Under the pieces are notes generated by a model. It searched no databases. It saw only the letters and a program-made list of their open reading frames with translations, and was not told where the DNA came from. Of a stretch of 64,000 nucleotides of DNA, positions 15,913 to 23,639 are shown in pieces. This stretch comes from Pseudomonas tremae (lineage in GTDB: Bacteria > Pseudomonadota > Gammaproteobacteria > Pseudomonadales > Pseudomonadaceae), in NCBI RefSeq assembly GCF_001401155.1, contig NZ_LJRO01000458.1, positions 1 to 64,000 on the forward strand, in the 5' to 3' direction. The position numbers and the translations under genes are program-made. Every line of letters starts with the position of its first letter. Positions within the stretch are counted from its first letter, which is position 1.

Positions 15913-16296
15913 ATGATGACTCGCAACACGCTGCACCGCCCGCTGGGTGAAACTGAAAACATGCTCGAGCAGTGGGGATATTGGCGGATGGACGGAATGG
16001 GCGTGCCCAGCTATGCCTCGCCCACGCTCGCCCTGATGCGGGATGCCATGCCGATGCCAGGTAAGTCGTATGTGATCACCGACGAGCTTGCTGGCCTTGT
16101 TGACGCAGCCGTTGCTGGTCTGTGCGCTCGTCATCAGCAGATGGGCGATATGGTTTGGTTCTATTACGGCGCGAAGTGGCCCGCGATCCGTGTTGGTCGC
16201 CACTTCGCAATGAGCGAGGGTAAGGCACGCGAGTTGATCAAGGCCGGTGCCGCCTGGGTGGATTGCTATCTGGAGGGAGTTCGAGCAGCAGCGTAA
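15913..16296 (+). CDS. Q-type late antiterminator
   Basis: 127 residues. LEQWGYWRMDG near the N-terminus, an intermediate DELAGLVDAAVAGL segment and an HTH-like C-terminus (GRHFAMSEGKARELIKAGAA, WVDCYLEG) match the phage antitermination protein Q family. It should act on RNA polymerase at a late promoter so that lysis and structural genes are read through. The position between early genes and the lysis/tRNA block agrees. An upstream in-frame TTG at 15907 is less likely than the ATG at 15913. Confidence 0.8.
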   Translation: MMTRNTLHRPLGETENMLEQWGYWRMDGMGVPSYASPTLALMRDAMPMPGKSYVITDELAGLVDAAVAGLCARHQQMGDMVWFYYGAKWPAIRVGRHFAMSEGKARELIKAGAAWVDCYLEGVRAAA

Positions 16297-16427
16297 AAAA
16301 GAGTTGTCCATATGGAATAGCTCTGTTTTCATGGCACGGTGTTCAGCTGTTCCAGCGCGGCACCCATTCATTAACTGCCGAACGTTGTCGCTCCCGCAAT
16401 GGGCGTTATTTTTGCTTCGGAGGCAAT

Positions 16428-16652
16428 TTGAAAACTGTCTATGTGTTGTTTCGCAATGGCGAAAACTATGGAGAGCAGTGTGCAGTTGGCTGGTACGAAT
16501 CAAAGCACAGCGCCGATGACGCAGCATTAAAAAGGGAGTGGGAGCACTACCGCGCCGAGGTAGCTGTCCAGCAGCCGGGTGTCAAAGTTTTAAGCCCTGA
16601 CGAAACCGATTATCGGCGTTTCAATGTTGAGGCTATCCACAAGATCGACTAA
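16428..16652 (+). CDS. Small phage protein, probable TTG start
   Basis: 74 residues read from a TTG with GGAGG four bases upstream (KTVYVLFRNGENYGEQCAVG). It is charged and soluble, no family recognised. The alternative is an upstream ATG with no ribosome site. It lies between the antiterminator gene and a terminator. Confidence 0.5.
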   Translation: MKTVYVLFRNGENYGEQCAVGWYESKHSADDAALKREWEHYRAEVAVQQPGVKVLSPDETDYRRFNVEAIHKID

Positions 16653-16666
16653 TACCGTTTAAATCC

Positions 16667-16691
16667 AAAGCCCAGCCAATAGCTGGGCTTT
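16667..16691 (+). terminator. Intrinsic terminator before tRNA block
   Basis: AAAGCCCAGC, loop CAAT, AGCTGGGCTTT followed by a short T-rich stretch; ten bases before the first tRNA. It probably ends early rightward transcripts that lack Q. Confidence 0.7.
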
Positions 16692-16700
16692 GTCGTTTCT

Positions 16701-16786
16701 GGAAGGTGGCGCCCAGTGGTGGGCAAACCGGTTTGAACCCGGTGCTATCGGAAACGGTAAGAGTTCGACTCTTTCACCTTCCGCCA
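16701..16786 (+). tRNA. tRNA-Ser(UGA)
   Basis: 86 nt with encoded CCA. Acceptor GGAAGGT pairs perfectly with ACCTTCC; anticodon TGA in CCGGTTTGAACCCGG; long variable arm typical of Ser; T-loop TTCGACT. It reads UCA codons and is part of a three-gene phage tRNA block. Confidence 0.92.
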
Positions 16787-16791
16787 ATTAC

Positions 16792-16875
16792 GCCGACTGA
16801 GAGTGCGCTGGGACGCACGCTGGACTGTAAATCCGGTACTTAGGTTATGTGGTTCGATTCCATCAGGCGGCACCA
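16792..16875 (+). tRNA. tRNA-Tyr(GUA)
   Basis: 84 nt with encoded CCA. Anticodon GTA in CTGGACTGTAAATCCGG; D-loop with GG; extended variable region as expected of bacterial tRNA-Tyr. The acceptor stem GCCGACT/AGGCGGC has one A-G mismatch and the T-stem one weak pair, so it is slightly degenerate. Confidence 0.85.
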
Positions 16876-16879
16876 ATTT

Positions 16880-16966
16880 GGAATGTAACAAGCCTGCGGA
16901 GGCTTGACGGTTTGCTAAACCGATCGATCGGCAACGGTTGTGGTTCGACTCCACTGCATTCCGCCA
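16880..16966 (+). tRNA. tRNA-Ser(GCU)
   Basis: 87 nt with encoded CCA. Acceptor GGAATGT/GCATTCC; anticodon GCT in GGTTTGCTAAACC; long variable arm; T-loop TTCGACT. It reads AGC and AGU codons. Confidence 0.92.
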
Positions 16967-17345
16967 TTTTCGTATTACCATAGTCAGGATGGGCCTTCGG
17001 GCGGAGCCTGGACGCGGTATAGCAGGTAGTCACGCGTTACGAAAGAACACCGGCAGTCAGTGTGCCTTCGCTCCATCACACGGGGTAGTGCTGGCGGGCA
17101 GCGTGGGAAGACACGCACGCTATGCAGATGAATGCGCAGGCTGATGCGCGAGGAAGCTACACGGGTTTGCCGGTGAAATTCCGGTGCTCCTGCAGGGTTT
17201 GCGACCAGCGTTGCCGGTTCGAGTCCGGACGGAACCTTGTATGCCGGGATCAGCACCGGCCATCTGCACCCATTTCAAGGGCTCGCCATATCGGCGGGCC
17301 TTTTTCGTTTATAGATCCCGAAAGGGTTGAGACCGGACGCGCACC
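16967..17345 (+). other. Non-coding stretch between tRNAs and holin
   Basis: I see no coding sequence. It contains a TpsiC-like box (GGTTCGAGTCC at 17216) in a context that does not fold into an acceptable tRNA, possibly a decayed one. An intrinsic terminator (GGCTCGCC/GGCGGGCC, then T5) near 17278-17305 closes the tRNA transcript. The late promoter may lie here but I cannot point to it. Confidence 0.5.
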
Positions 17346-17663
17346 ATGCCCGAAAAGAACCCCGACTTATGGGCGCAGGTCTGGATGGCCCTATCTAACC
17401 CACTCTGGCAGGGCGCGATCATGGCCATCATCGTCTCACTACTGCGAATCCTCTACGACGCCAAAGAGACCAGCAAACGCCGCATCTGCTTTGAAGCGTT
17501 GATCTGTGGTGCGTTGAGCCTGGTTGCGTCCAGCCTGATCGAGTGGATGGCCTGGCCGCCCAGCCTGTCAGTTGCTGCCGGTGGAACCATCGGCTTTCTC
17601 GGCGTAACAGCCATACGCGAACTGGTGACACGGTTCATCGGCCGCAAGGTAGACATCACATGA
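17346..17663 (+). CDS. Phage holin
   Basis: 105 residues with three hydrophobic helices (about 17-35, 50-66 and 72-92) and a basic, short C-terminus, the size and topology of holins of the 3-TM type. It would form the inner-membrane lesion that times lysis. It is followed immediately by an Rz/Rz1 pair (ATGA overlap at 17660), confirming a lysis cassette. The endolysin is not here but 23 kb downstream. Confidence 0.8.
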   Translation: MPEKNPDLWAQVWMALSNPLWQGAIMAIIVSLLRILYDAKETSKRRICFEALICGALSLVASSLIEWMAWPPSLSVAAGGTIGFLGVTAIRELVTRFIGRKVDIT

Positions 17664-18046
17664 AGGCTATCGCCGCTGCAATCATCATCGGCCTTGTTGC
17701 CCTCTTGCTCGTTGGTATCCAGCAGTACCGCGTCGTTGCCCTCAGTGGCGCCATGCAACTGGAGACCAAGAGCAAGAACGAAGCCATCGCTGCCAACAAC
17801 GAGAGCCAGGCCACCATCACCACGCTGCGGGCCGAGGCCCAGCGCAACGCTGCATATCAGAAAGACCTGAACCAGCGAATCAAAGCCAGCGAAGACAAAG
17901 CCAAAAAGGCGAGGAAAGACTTTGAAAAGCTCAAGACAGATAGCAAGCCTGTTCGTGACTGGGCTGCTCAGCCTCTGCCTGACGGCCTGCGCGGCAAAGC
18001 CGGTGCTGGTAACAAAGACGTCAGCGGTACGAATCGAACCCCCTGA
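17660..18046 (+). CDS. Rz-like i-spanin (first set)
   Basis: 128 residues. One N-terminal membrane helix (IAAAIIIGLVALLLVGI) is followed by a long charged coiled coil (about 30-105) and a short C-terminal tail, the layout of inner-membrane spanin subunits. It overlaps the holin stop and contains the start of Rz1 in another frame. Confidence 0.8.
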   Translation: MKAIAAAIIIGLVALLLVGIQQYRVVALSGAMQLETKSKNEAIAANNESQATITTLRAEAQRNAAYQKDLNQRIKASEDKAKKARKDFEKLKTDSKPVRDWAAQPLPDGLRGKAGAGNKDVSGTNRTP

Positions 18047-18194
18047 GCTGATCCCCTGCGAACGCATCAATGCTGATGAGGCCGATCTGCGGCTGAACGG
18101 TGATGTGTGGGAGCTGAAAGATCAGGCCATCAAACTGCTGGATACGTGCGCTGACCAGGTTGACGCACAGATCCAGCGCAGCCAGAGCAAGTAG
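17922..18194 (+). CDS. Rz1-like o-spanin lipoprotein (first set)
   Basis: 90 residues from a TTG start with GAGGAAAG upstream, beginning inside Rz in a different frame. The signal sequence ends in the lipobox LTAC (SLCLTACAAKP), so the product should be an outer-membrane lipoprotein that links to Rz across the periplasm to fuse the membranes. The mature part is longer than in many Rz1 proteins and not especially Pro-rich. Confidence 0.8.
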   Translation: MKSSRQIASLFVTGLLSLCLTACAAKPVLVTKTSAVRIEPPELIPCERINADEADLRLNGDVWELKDQAIKLLDTCADQVDAQIQRSQSK

Positions 18195-18246
18195 ACAACT
18201 TCAATTCATTCACCCGCCATAGTTGGCGAACACCGAGGCAACAATC

Positions 18247-18348
18247 ATGGGATCTAAAACCAACTCATCGAAAGCTGTATCCGCACTTGGCTACCTGGGT
18301 TTGGCTGCCATTGTGGCCGCCGGCTTCCTGTTCTATTCGCTGGCCTGA
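18247..18348 (+). CDS. 33-residue membrane miniprotein
   Basis: MGSKTNSSKAVSALGYL then a single hydrophobic helix (GLAAIVAAGFLFYSLA) to the stop. GAGG lies eight bases before the ATG. It sits between the spanins and the Acb2-like gene. It could be an antiholin-like or exclusion peptide; the sequence only shows a membrane miniprotein. Confidence 0.6.
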   Translation: MGSKTNSSKAVSALGYLGLAAIVAAGFLFYSLA

Positions 18349-18403
18349 CGCGCCACAAATTCAGACACTGCCATTTCGTGGCGCGAACGACAGAGGAAAG
18401 ATC

Positions 18404-18634
18404 ATGGATAACCAGCACAAGCAAATCACCGGCTACCGCGACCTGAGCCAGTCGGAGATCGACGGTATCAACTCGATAAAAGCCCTTGAGGCTGACGCGG
18501 CTGATCTGGTGAAGCAGTTGAAAGCCATCCCTGATGTTGATCAGCGTTCTATTGCCCTCGCGGTCACCAACTTGCACCAGGCCTGCATGTGGCAGACCAA
18601 AGGCGTAGCCCGTTCGGACAATCCATTCAACTGA
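18404..18634 (+). CDS. acb2: Acb2-like anti-CBASS nucleotide sponge
   Basis: 76 residues from the ATG at 18404 with GAGGAAAG upstream. The N-terminal pattern HKQITGYRDLSQSEID followed by INSIKALEA, and the C-terminal DQRSIALAVTNLHQACM with VARSDNPF, match the Acb2/DUF7681 family (related to T4 Vs.4). These proteins form hexamers that sequester cyclic di- and trinucleotides made by host CBASS or related defences. Y11 and K26, residues I recall as important for cyclic dinucleotide binding in the Pseudomonas phage PaMx33 protein, are at exactly those positions here. It lies in the late region between lysis and packaging genes. Family call from remembered motifs, not a search. Confidence 0.8.
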   Translation: MDNQHKQITGYRDLSQSEIDGINSIKALEADAADLVKQLKAIPDVDQRSIALAVTNLHQACMWQTKGVARSDNPFN

Positions 18635-18656
18635 TCAGCAAGAACGACAAGTGACG

Positions 18657-18791
18657 ATGACCAAAAAGAATTGGATGGTCACCACTCCCGGCTACAAACC
18701 ATTCCCGATGATCCTTCTTGAGTGCGCCCTTGATCACACAGGGGCGCTTGCCTTTGCCCGGTCGATCTGGCCTCGCTGCACAGTGGAGTAA
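18657..18791 (+). CDS. 44-residue phage protein
   Basis: MTKKNWMVTTPGYKPFPMIL, then LECALDHTGALAFARSIWP. Compact, conserved-looking peptide of a type common just after Acb2-like genes in Pseudomonas phages. It starts 22 bases after the previous stop; the ribosome site is weak. Confidence 0.55.
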   Translation: MTKKNWMVTTPGYKPFPMILLECALDHTGALAFARSIWPRCTVE

Positions 18792-18794
18792 CGC

Positions 18795-19148
18795 ATGACT
18801 GACACCAAGACACTGAAGGTGGCCACGATTATACCTGGCCCTCAGTCACACCCTGGAAGCCCACACCAGGCCAGAGGGACGAAGATCATCCTGTCTGACG
18901 GCAGTGAGCTTACCGATGTAACCGGCGTCACCCTGCGTGCAGATGCTGATGGTCTATGGAAGGCGAGCATCGAGGTTTACCCGAGCGAAGTCCCAGCCAT
19001 CACGGCTGAGGTCACAGCTCTCTCTGTCGTGGACCGCTGGCACGCATCCGGCGATGCAGTCCTGGTTACTAAGGGCTGTGCCAATGTTCCTTCGGGCGGC
19101 ACGTTCCTTCTTGAGGGCGGCGAACGGGTCATACCTCGTGGCGTGTAG
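18795..19148 (+). CDS. Phage protein with beta-rich fold, unknown
   Basis: 117 residues. It has repeated strands (GTKIILSDGSELTDVTGVTL, LWKASIEVYPSEV) and no known motif. Four bases after the preceding stop, so likely one transcript. Confidence 0.55.
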   Translation: MTDTKTLKVATIIPGPQSHPGSPHQARGTKIILSDGSELTDVTGVTLRADADGLWKASIEVYPSEVPAITAEVTALSVVDRWHASGDAVLVTKGCANVPSGGTFLLEGGERVIPRGV

Positions 19149-19198
19149 CGGATGCGACGCCCGCCGCGACTGGATCAAGAAGTGGACGAAGGTGGCAT

Positions 19199-19378
19199 AT
19201 GAACGAGCACAGCAACTCCTTGCTCAGCCAGATCCTGGCCGAGCAGATGAAGCAGACCGAGCTGCTCCGGCTGATGACCGAGCAGCAGACGCTGCTGATC
19301 GACGCGCTGAGTGAAGAAGATCCGGGAGATCCCGATACCCAGCCTCTCACTTACCTGGACGGCACACCATGCCGCTAA
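19199..19378 (+). CDS. 59-residue coiled-coil phage protein
   Basis: MNEHSNSLLSQILAEQMKQT followed by Leu/Glu heptads and an acidic end (EEDPGDPDTQ). AAGGTGG precedes the ATG. Its stop overlaps the start of the HNH gene. Short helical proteins in this place are usual in cos phages; function unknown. Confidence 0.6.
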   Translation: MNEHSNSLLSQILAEQMKQTELLRLMTEQQTLLIDALSEEDPGDPDTQPLTYLDGTPCR

Positions 19379-19785
19379 GGCCGCAGAAGCCATGCAATGC
19401 CCAAGGCTGCAACACACTGACCCGCAACCCTCGGTACTGTGAAGCCCATAAGGATGTAGGCAAGCAGTTCGAAGTGAAGCAGCGTGAGAAGCAACGCGAG
19501 ACCAGTACACAGCGCGGCTACAGCTACAAGTGGCAGCAGGCTCGCAAGTCGTATCTTGCGAAGCATCCGCTGTGTGCTGAGTGCGAACGCCAAGGTTTGG
19601 TGGTTGTTGCTACCGATCTCGATCACATCGTGCCTCACGGCGGCGATAAGGATGCGTTCTGGGTTAGATCTAACTGGCAAGGCCTGTGTCACCCCTGTCA
19701 TAGCAGGAAGACGGCGGCAGAGGATGGTGGGTGGGGCAATGCAACCAAGCCCAAAGGTAGACCTGCCGCGCAAGGTCTTGAGTGA
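19369..19785 (+). CDS. HNH endonuclease
   Basis: 138 residues. CNAQGCNTL and a basic stretch lead into the HNH core: CAECERQG, TDLDHIVPHGGD, NWQGLCHPCHSRKT. HNH proteins next to terminase are needed, with the large subunit, for cohesive-end cleavage in HK97-type phages. This position just before the small terminase gene fits that role. Confidence 0.88.
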   Translation: MPLRPQKPCNAQGCNTLTRNPRYCEAHKDVGKQFEVKQREKQRETSTQRGYSYKWQQARKSYLAKHPLCAECERQGLVVVATDLDHIVPHGGDKDAFWVRSNWQGLCHPCHSRKTAAEDGGWGNATKPKGRPAAQGLE

Positions 19786-19849
19786 TAATAATTATCATCT
19801 TTATAAAATTTATGCTCTAAATCGGTGCGCGCACTATTTTGGTGCTTCT

Positions 19850-19952
19850 GGCTGGGAGGGGGGCGGGTAAAAACTTCACCGGTTCCCGTTTATAGACCGC
19901 GCCCTCAGTCGTTTTTTTACACCCGCGAAATTAAAAATTCTGGAGTTGCGCG
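19850..19952 (+). other. Candidate cos region
   Basis: The 166 bases between the HNH and small terminase genes contain a G-run (GGGAGGGGGGCGGGT), a short CCGGTTCCCG block and TAGACCGCGCCC before an AT-rich part. In HNH-containing cos phages the cohesive-end site lies here. I assign it from position and composition only; the nick positions cannot be read. Confidence 0.3.
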
Positions 19953-20438
19953 ATGGGAGGTACCGCCACGGTCGCCGGCCGTGGTCGCAAACCCAAGCCG
20001 ACCGCCAAGAAAGCACTAGCCGGAAATCCCGGCAAACGCGCGCTGAATAAGGCCGAGCCCGCTTTTTCGAAGATCACAAATGTTGATCCGCCCGAATGGC
20101 TCAGCGACCGCGCTTCGCAGATGTGGAAGATGATTGTTCCCGAGCTTCTGCGTGAAAACGTGGTCGCGATAACTGATTTACACAACGTCGAAGCGTTCTG
20201 CGTTGCATACGACAACTGGCGGATGGCACAGGAGTCGGTCCGCCAGCACGGTATCGTCGTTACTGGTGCCACCGGCGGCCCGATGAAAAACCCGGCGCTC
20301 ACCGCTGCGAACGAAACGATGCGCCAAATGGTGACGTTCGGTTCGATGCTGGGCCTGGACCCGGCCAGCAGGACACGCCTTATCGGCGGTAACAAGGAAA
20401 AAGAAACCAACGAGTTCGCCCAACTACTGAGATCGTAA
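19953..20438 (+). CDS. terS: Terminase small subunit, P27 family
   Basis: 161 residues. The N-terminal GRGRKPKPTAKKALAGNPGK and the later PPEWLSDRASQMWKMIVPEL, ending with NEFAQLL, match the P27 small terminase family, which recognises the packaging site. The large subunit gene starts right after its stop. Confidence 0.9.
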   Translation: MGGTATVAGRGRKPKPTAKKALAGNPGKRALNKAEPAFSKITNVDPPEWLSDRASQMWKMIVPELLRENVVAITDLHNVEAFCVAYDNWRMAQESVRQHGIVVTGATGGPMKNPALTAANETMRQMVTFGSMLGLDPASRTRLIGGNKEKETNEFAQLLRS

Positions 20439-22172
20439 ATGGCCAAGTCCGCCCACCCCAACGTCGATAAGGCGATGGTTTGGGGTCGGTCTCTGTTGCG
20501 CGGGAAGGTGCCGGCCTGCCGCTACATTCATCAGGCCGTGCAGCGCCACTTCGACGATCTGGCAGCCAGTCGCAAGCGCGGGTTCAGATTCAAGTTCGAC
20601 CCGGCGAAGGCTGAGAAAAAACTCAAGCTGATTCAGCTATTGCCGCATACCAAGGGTGAGTGGGCGTTCAAGCGCCAGTTGATCACTCTTGAGGGATGGC
20701 AACTATTTGGCCTGGCCGTGACGTTTGGCTGGGTAAAGAAGAAGGGCGGGCACCGTAGGTTCCGCGAGAGCTACTGGGAAGTGCCGCGTAAGAACGGCAA
20801 GTCCGTTGTGGCCGGAGGCGTGGGCATAGGCATGTTTGTTGCCGACGATGAGTTCGGTGCCGAAGTCTATTCAGGCGCGACAACCGAGAAGCAGGCTTGG
20901 GAGGTTTTCAGGCCTGCAAAGCTGATGGTGACGAAATCGCCGATGCTGATCCAGGCTGCGGGCATTGAGGTCAACGCCTCGAATATGAACATCCCGTCCG
21001 ACTTCAGCCGGTTTGAACCGCTTATCGGCAACCCTGGCGACGGTGCGTCACCCAGCTGCGCCATTGTCGATGAATACCACGAACACCCAACCTCCGCTCA
21101 GTACGACACGATGCTCACCGGCATGGGGGCAAGGCGTCAGCCGCTGATGTTCATCATCACTACGGCCGGCGCTGACATCGAGGGGCCTTGTTACGACAAG
21201 CGCCGCCAGGTGATCGAGATGCTGGCCGGCACAGTTCCAGACGAAGAGCTGTTCGGCTGGATCTGGACACTTGATGAGGGCGACGACTGGACGGACCCCA
21301 AGATGCTGGCCAAGGCCAACCCCAACCACGGCGTATCCGTGTTTCAGGAGTATCTGGAGAGCCAGCAGGCTCGTGCTATTCGATCTGCGCGTTTCACCAA
21401 CACGTTCAAGACAAAGCATCTGAACCTGTGGGTCAGTGCCAAGTCCGGCTTTTTCAACATGGAGGACTGGAAGTCCTGCGAGGACACCTCCCTTACGCTC
21501 GATCAGTTCGAGGGCCAGGAGTGGATTGCCGGTTTCGACCTTGCGCGAAAGCTGGACATGAACTCGAGAGCGCGTCTGTTTTGGCGGGTGATCGACGGAA
21601 AAACTCACTATTACAGCGTGGCTCCAAAGTTTTGGGTGCCATACGACACAGCGTTCGATAGCGACAACAAGCGCATGTCCGAGCGCTTCCAGGCCTGGCT
21701 GAACTCGAAACACCTCGAGGTTACCGATGGTGCCGAGATCGATTACCGCGAAATCCTTGAAGACACCAAAGAGGCGAATCACCACGCACCGCTGCGTGAG
21801 TCGCCGATTGACCCGCACGGTGCTACTGGATTGAGCCATGACCTCGACGACGAGGGTTTCAATCCGATCACCATCACCCAGAACTACACCAACATGTCCG
21901 ACGCCATGAAAGAGCTGGAAGCGGCTATCACCGCTGGAAGGTTCCACCATGACGGCAATCCGATCATGACCTGGTGTATCGGCAACGTGATCGGCAAAAA
22001 CATGCCCGGTAACGACGACGTAGTACGGCCCATCAAACAGGGCGATGACAACAAGATTGATGGCGCTGTTGCACTGATCATGTCGGTCGGGCGGGCGATG
22101 ATGCAAGTCGTTGTCGGCGATGGCGGCGTGGACCGATTCATGGATTCAATCCGGGACCCAATATTCGAATGA
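20439..22172 (+). CDS. terL: Terminase large subunit
   Basis: 577 residues. The ATPase domain has a Walker A-like PRKNGKS (about residue 115), Walker B CAIVDEYHEH (about 208) and the coupling TTAGA motif. The C-terminal nuclease domain has FDLARKLD and later DDNKIDGAVALIM. It is the packaging motor that cuts concatemers and pumps DNA into proheads. A small two-helix membrane protein gene overlaps its stop. Confidence 0.95.
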   Translation: MAKSAHPNVDKAMVWGRSLLRGKVPACRYIHQAVQRHFDDLAASRKRGFRFKFDPAKAEKKLKLIQLLPHTKGEWAFKRQLITLEGWQLFGLAVTFGWVKKKGGHRRFRESYWEVPRKNGKSVVAGGVGIGMFVADDEFGAEVYSGATTEKQAWEVFRPAKLMVTKSPMLIQAAGIEVNASNMNIPSDFSRFEPLIGNPGDGASPSCAIVDEYHEHPTSAQYDTMLTGMGARRQPLMFIITTAGADIEGPCYDKRRQVIEMLAGTVPDEELFGWIWTLDEGDDWTDPKMLAKANPNHGVSVFQEYLESQQARAIRSARFTNTFKTKHLNLWVSAKSGFFNMEDWKSCEDTSLTLDQFEGQEWIAGFDLARKLDMNSRARLFWRVIDGKTHYYSVAPKFWVPYDTAFDSDNKRMSERFQAWLNSKHLEVTDGAEIDYREILEDTKEANHHAPLRESPIDPHGATGLSHDLDDEGFNPITITQNYTNMSDAMKELEAAITAGRFHHDGNPIMTWCIGNVIGKNMPGNDDVVRPIKQGDDNKIDGAVALIMSVGRAMMQVVVGDGGVDRFMDSIRDPIFE

Positions 22173-22333
22173 ACACAGCATCAATCATTTATCTGCTGAC
22201 TGCAGTGTTGGGCTTTGCCCTTGCCGTGGCAGGCGTTTACGTGCTGCTTGGCATGGGTTGGGCGCTTCTTGCCGCCGCTTCGTCTTGCTTCGTCGCGGCA
22301 GCTTTCATTCGAAGGGGGCTGACCGGTGGCTAA
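22169..22333 (+). CDS. 54-residue two-helix membrane protein
   Basis: ATG overlaps the terminase stop (ATGA) and its end overlaps the portal start. Two hydrophobic segments (SIIYLLTAVLGFALAVAGVY and LLAAASSCFVAAAFI). Small membrane proteins in this slot occur in HK97-type phages; role unknown, possibly docking of packaging to the membrane or exclusion. Confidence 0.6.
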   Translation: MNTASIIYLLTAVLGFALAVAGVYVLLGMGWALLAAASSCFVAAAFIRRGLTGG

Positions 22334-23636
22334 GTCTTTTAAATCCGTCTTGAACGGCGCAATTAGCGCGCCTCGGTCATCGATAATCGATTGGGTGGGC
22401 AGGTCTCTCTCCGGCAGCGCTTCCGGCATTTGGGCGCAAACCGTGGGCAGCACATCCGCCAACGGCAAAACCGTGACGATCAACAAAGCCATGCGTCTGG
22501 CCGCTTGCTGGTCTTGCGTGCGCCTCATCTCCGAAACGATAGCAACTCTGCCGCTTGGCTTATACCGGCGCATGCCTGATGGCGGTCGTGAAGTGGCCGG
22601 CGACAATGACCTGCACTGGATTCTCAACACCAACCCGAACAGCCGCATGACTGCTGTGCAGTTTTGGGAAGCCGTAGTGGCTTCGATGCTGCTGCGGGGT
22701 AACGCCTTTGTCGAGATCATCCGTATAAGCGGCCGGATCGTAGCGCTTGAGTTCCTGCTGCCCAACCGAATGGATTTGGATGTAGCGGACAACGGCGAGA
22801 TTCTTTACCGGTACCGGGAAAAAAACGGGCAACTCCGAGATATTGCTGGCAGCAACATGATGCATATTCCGGCGTTCTCTCTGGATGGGCAAATCGGACT
22901 CTCACCCATCGCCTACGGCGCAGACGTGTTCGGCGCGGCAATGTCGGCAGAGGACGTTGCGAGCTCCACGTTCAAAAACGGCATGCACCAAACCGTGGCC
23001 TTTGAGGTTGATGCAACGCTGAATAAGCAGCAGCGCGACGATTTTCGCGACTATGTCCAACGCATCAGCGGGGCGATGAATGCCGGTAAATCACCGGTGC
23101 TGGAAAAGGGTGTTTCCGCCAAAGTGATTGGTATCAATCCAGTGGACGCTCAGCTTTTGGAATCTCGAGAGTACAGCGCCGAGGAGATCTGCCGCTTTTA
23201 CATGGTGGACCCGACGCTGGTCGGTTACAGCGATAAGGCATCGAATTGGGGTACCGGCCTTGAGCAGAAACTACTGCGATTTTTGACCTTCACGCTGCGC
23301 AGCTATATGCGCCGCATCGAGGAGGGGATCAGTCGTAGTCTGCTGGCGCCTGCGCAGCGCCGTCAGATTTACCCTGAGTTTTCCATCGAAGGCTTGATGC
23401 GTGCTGATAGCGCCGCCCGTGCGGCGCTGTACTCGGGCATGGTGCAAAACGGCATCTACACCCGCGACGAATGCCGCATGAAAGAGAACCTGCCCAAAAT
23501 GGGCGGAAATGCCGGTGTGCTAACTGTGCAAACCAACCTTTCGCCGATCGACAAACTGGGTCAGGGCGATGACGGGCAAGCCGCAAGGGCAGCTCTACAG
23601 AACTGGCTGGATCAGCCGGCAAACTCGAAGGAATAA
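22326..23636 (+). CDS. Portal protein, HK97 family
   Basis: 436 residues from a GTG start. MRLAACWSCVRLISETIATL, GLYRRMPDGG, GNAFVEII and SSTFKNGM with AEEICRFYMVDPTLVGY are the portal family landmarks. The dodecameric portal is the DNA entry vertex. Confidence 0.93.
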   Translation: MAKSFKSVLNGAISAPRSSIIDWVGRSLSGSASGIWAQTVGSTSANGKTVTINKAMRLAACWSCVRLISETIATLPLGLYRRMPDGGREVAGDNDLHWILNTNPNSRMTAVQFWEAVVASMLLRGNAFVEIIRISGRIVALEFLLPNRMDLDVADNGEILYRYREKNGQLRDIAGSNMMHIPAFSLDGQIGLSPIAYGADVFGAAMSAEDVASSTFKNGMHQTVAFEVDATLNKQQRDDFRDYVQRISGAMNAGKSPVLEKGVSAKVIGINPVDAQLLESREYSAEEICRFYMVDPTLVGYSDKASNWGTGLEQKLLRFLTFTLRSYMRRIEEGISRSLLAPAQRRQIYPEFSIEGLMRADSAARAALYSGMVQNGIYTRDECRMKENLPKMGGNAGVLTVQTNLSPIDKLGQGDDGQAARAALQNWLDQPANSKE

Positions 23637-23639
23637 ACC

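Noticed and set aside
17150..17245. Possible fourth phage tRNA around a GGTTCGAGTCC T-loop
   Set aside because: No acceptor stem or anticodon stem pairs acceptably with the T-arm; at most a decayed tRNA.
21048..22106. 352-codon open frame antisense to the large terminase gene
   Set aside because: The + strand frame is a clear terminase with Walker and nuclease motifs; the antisense frame is a shadow of GC-rich codon use and has no family features.
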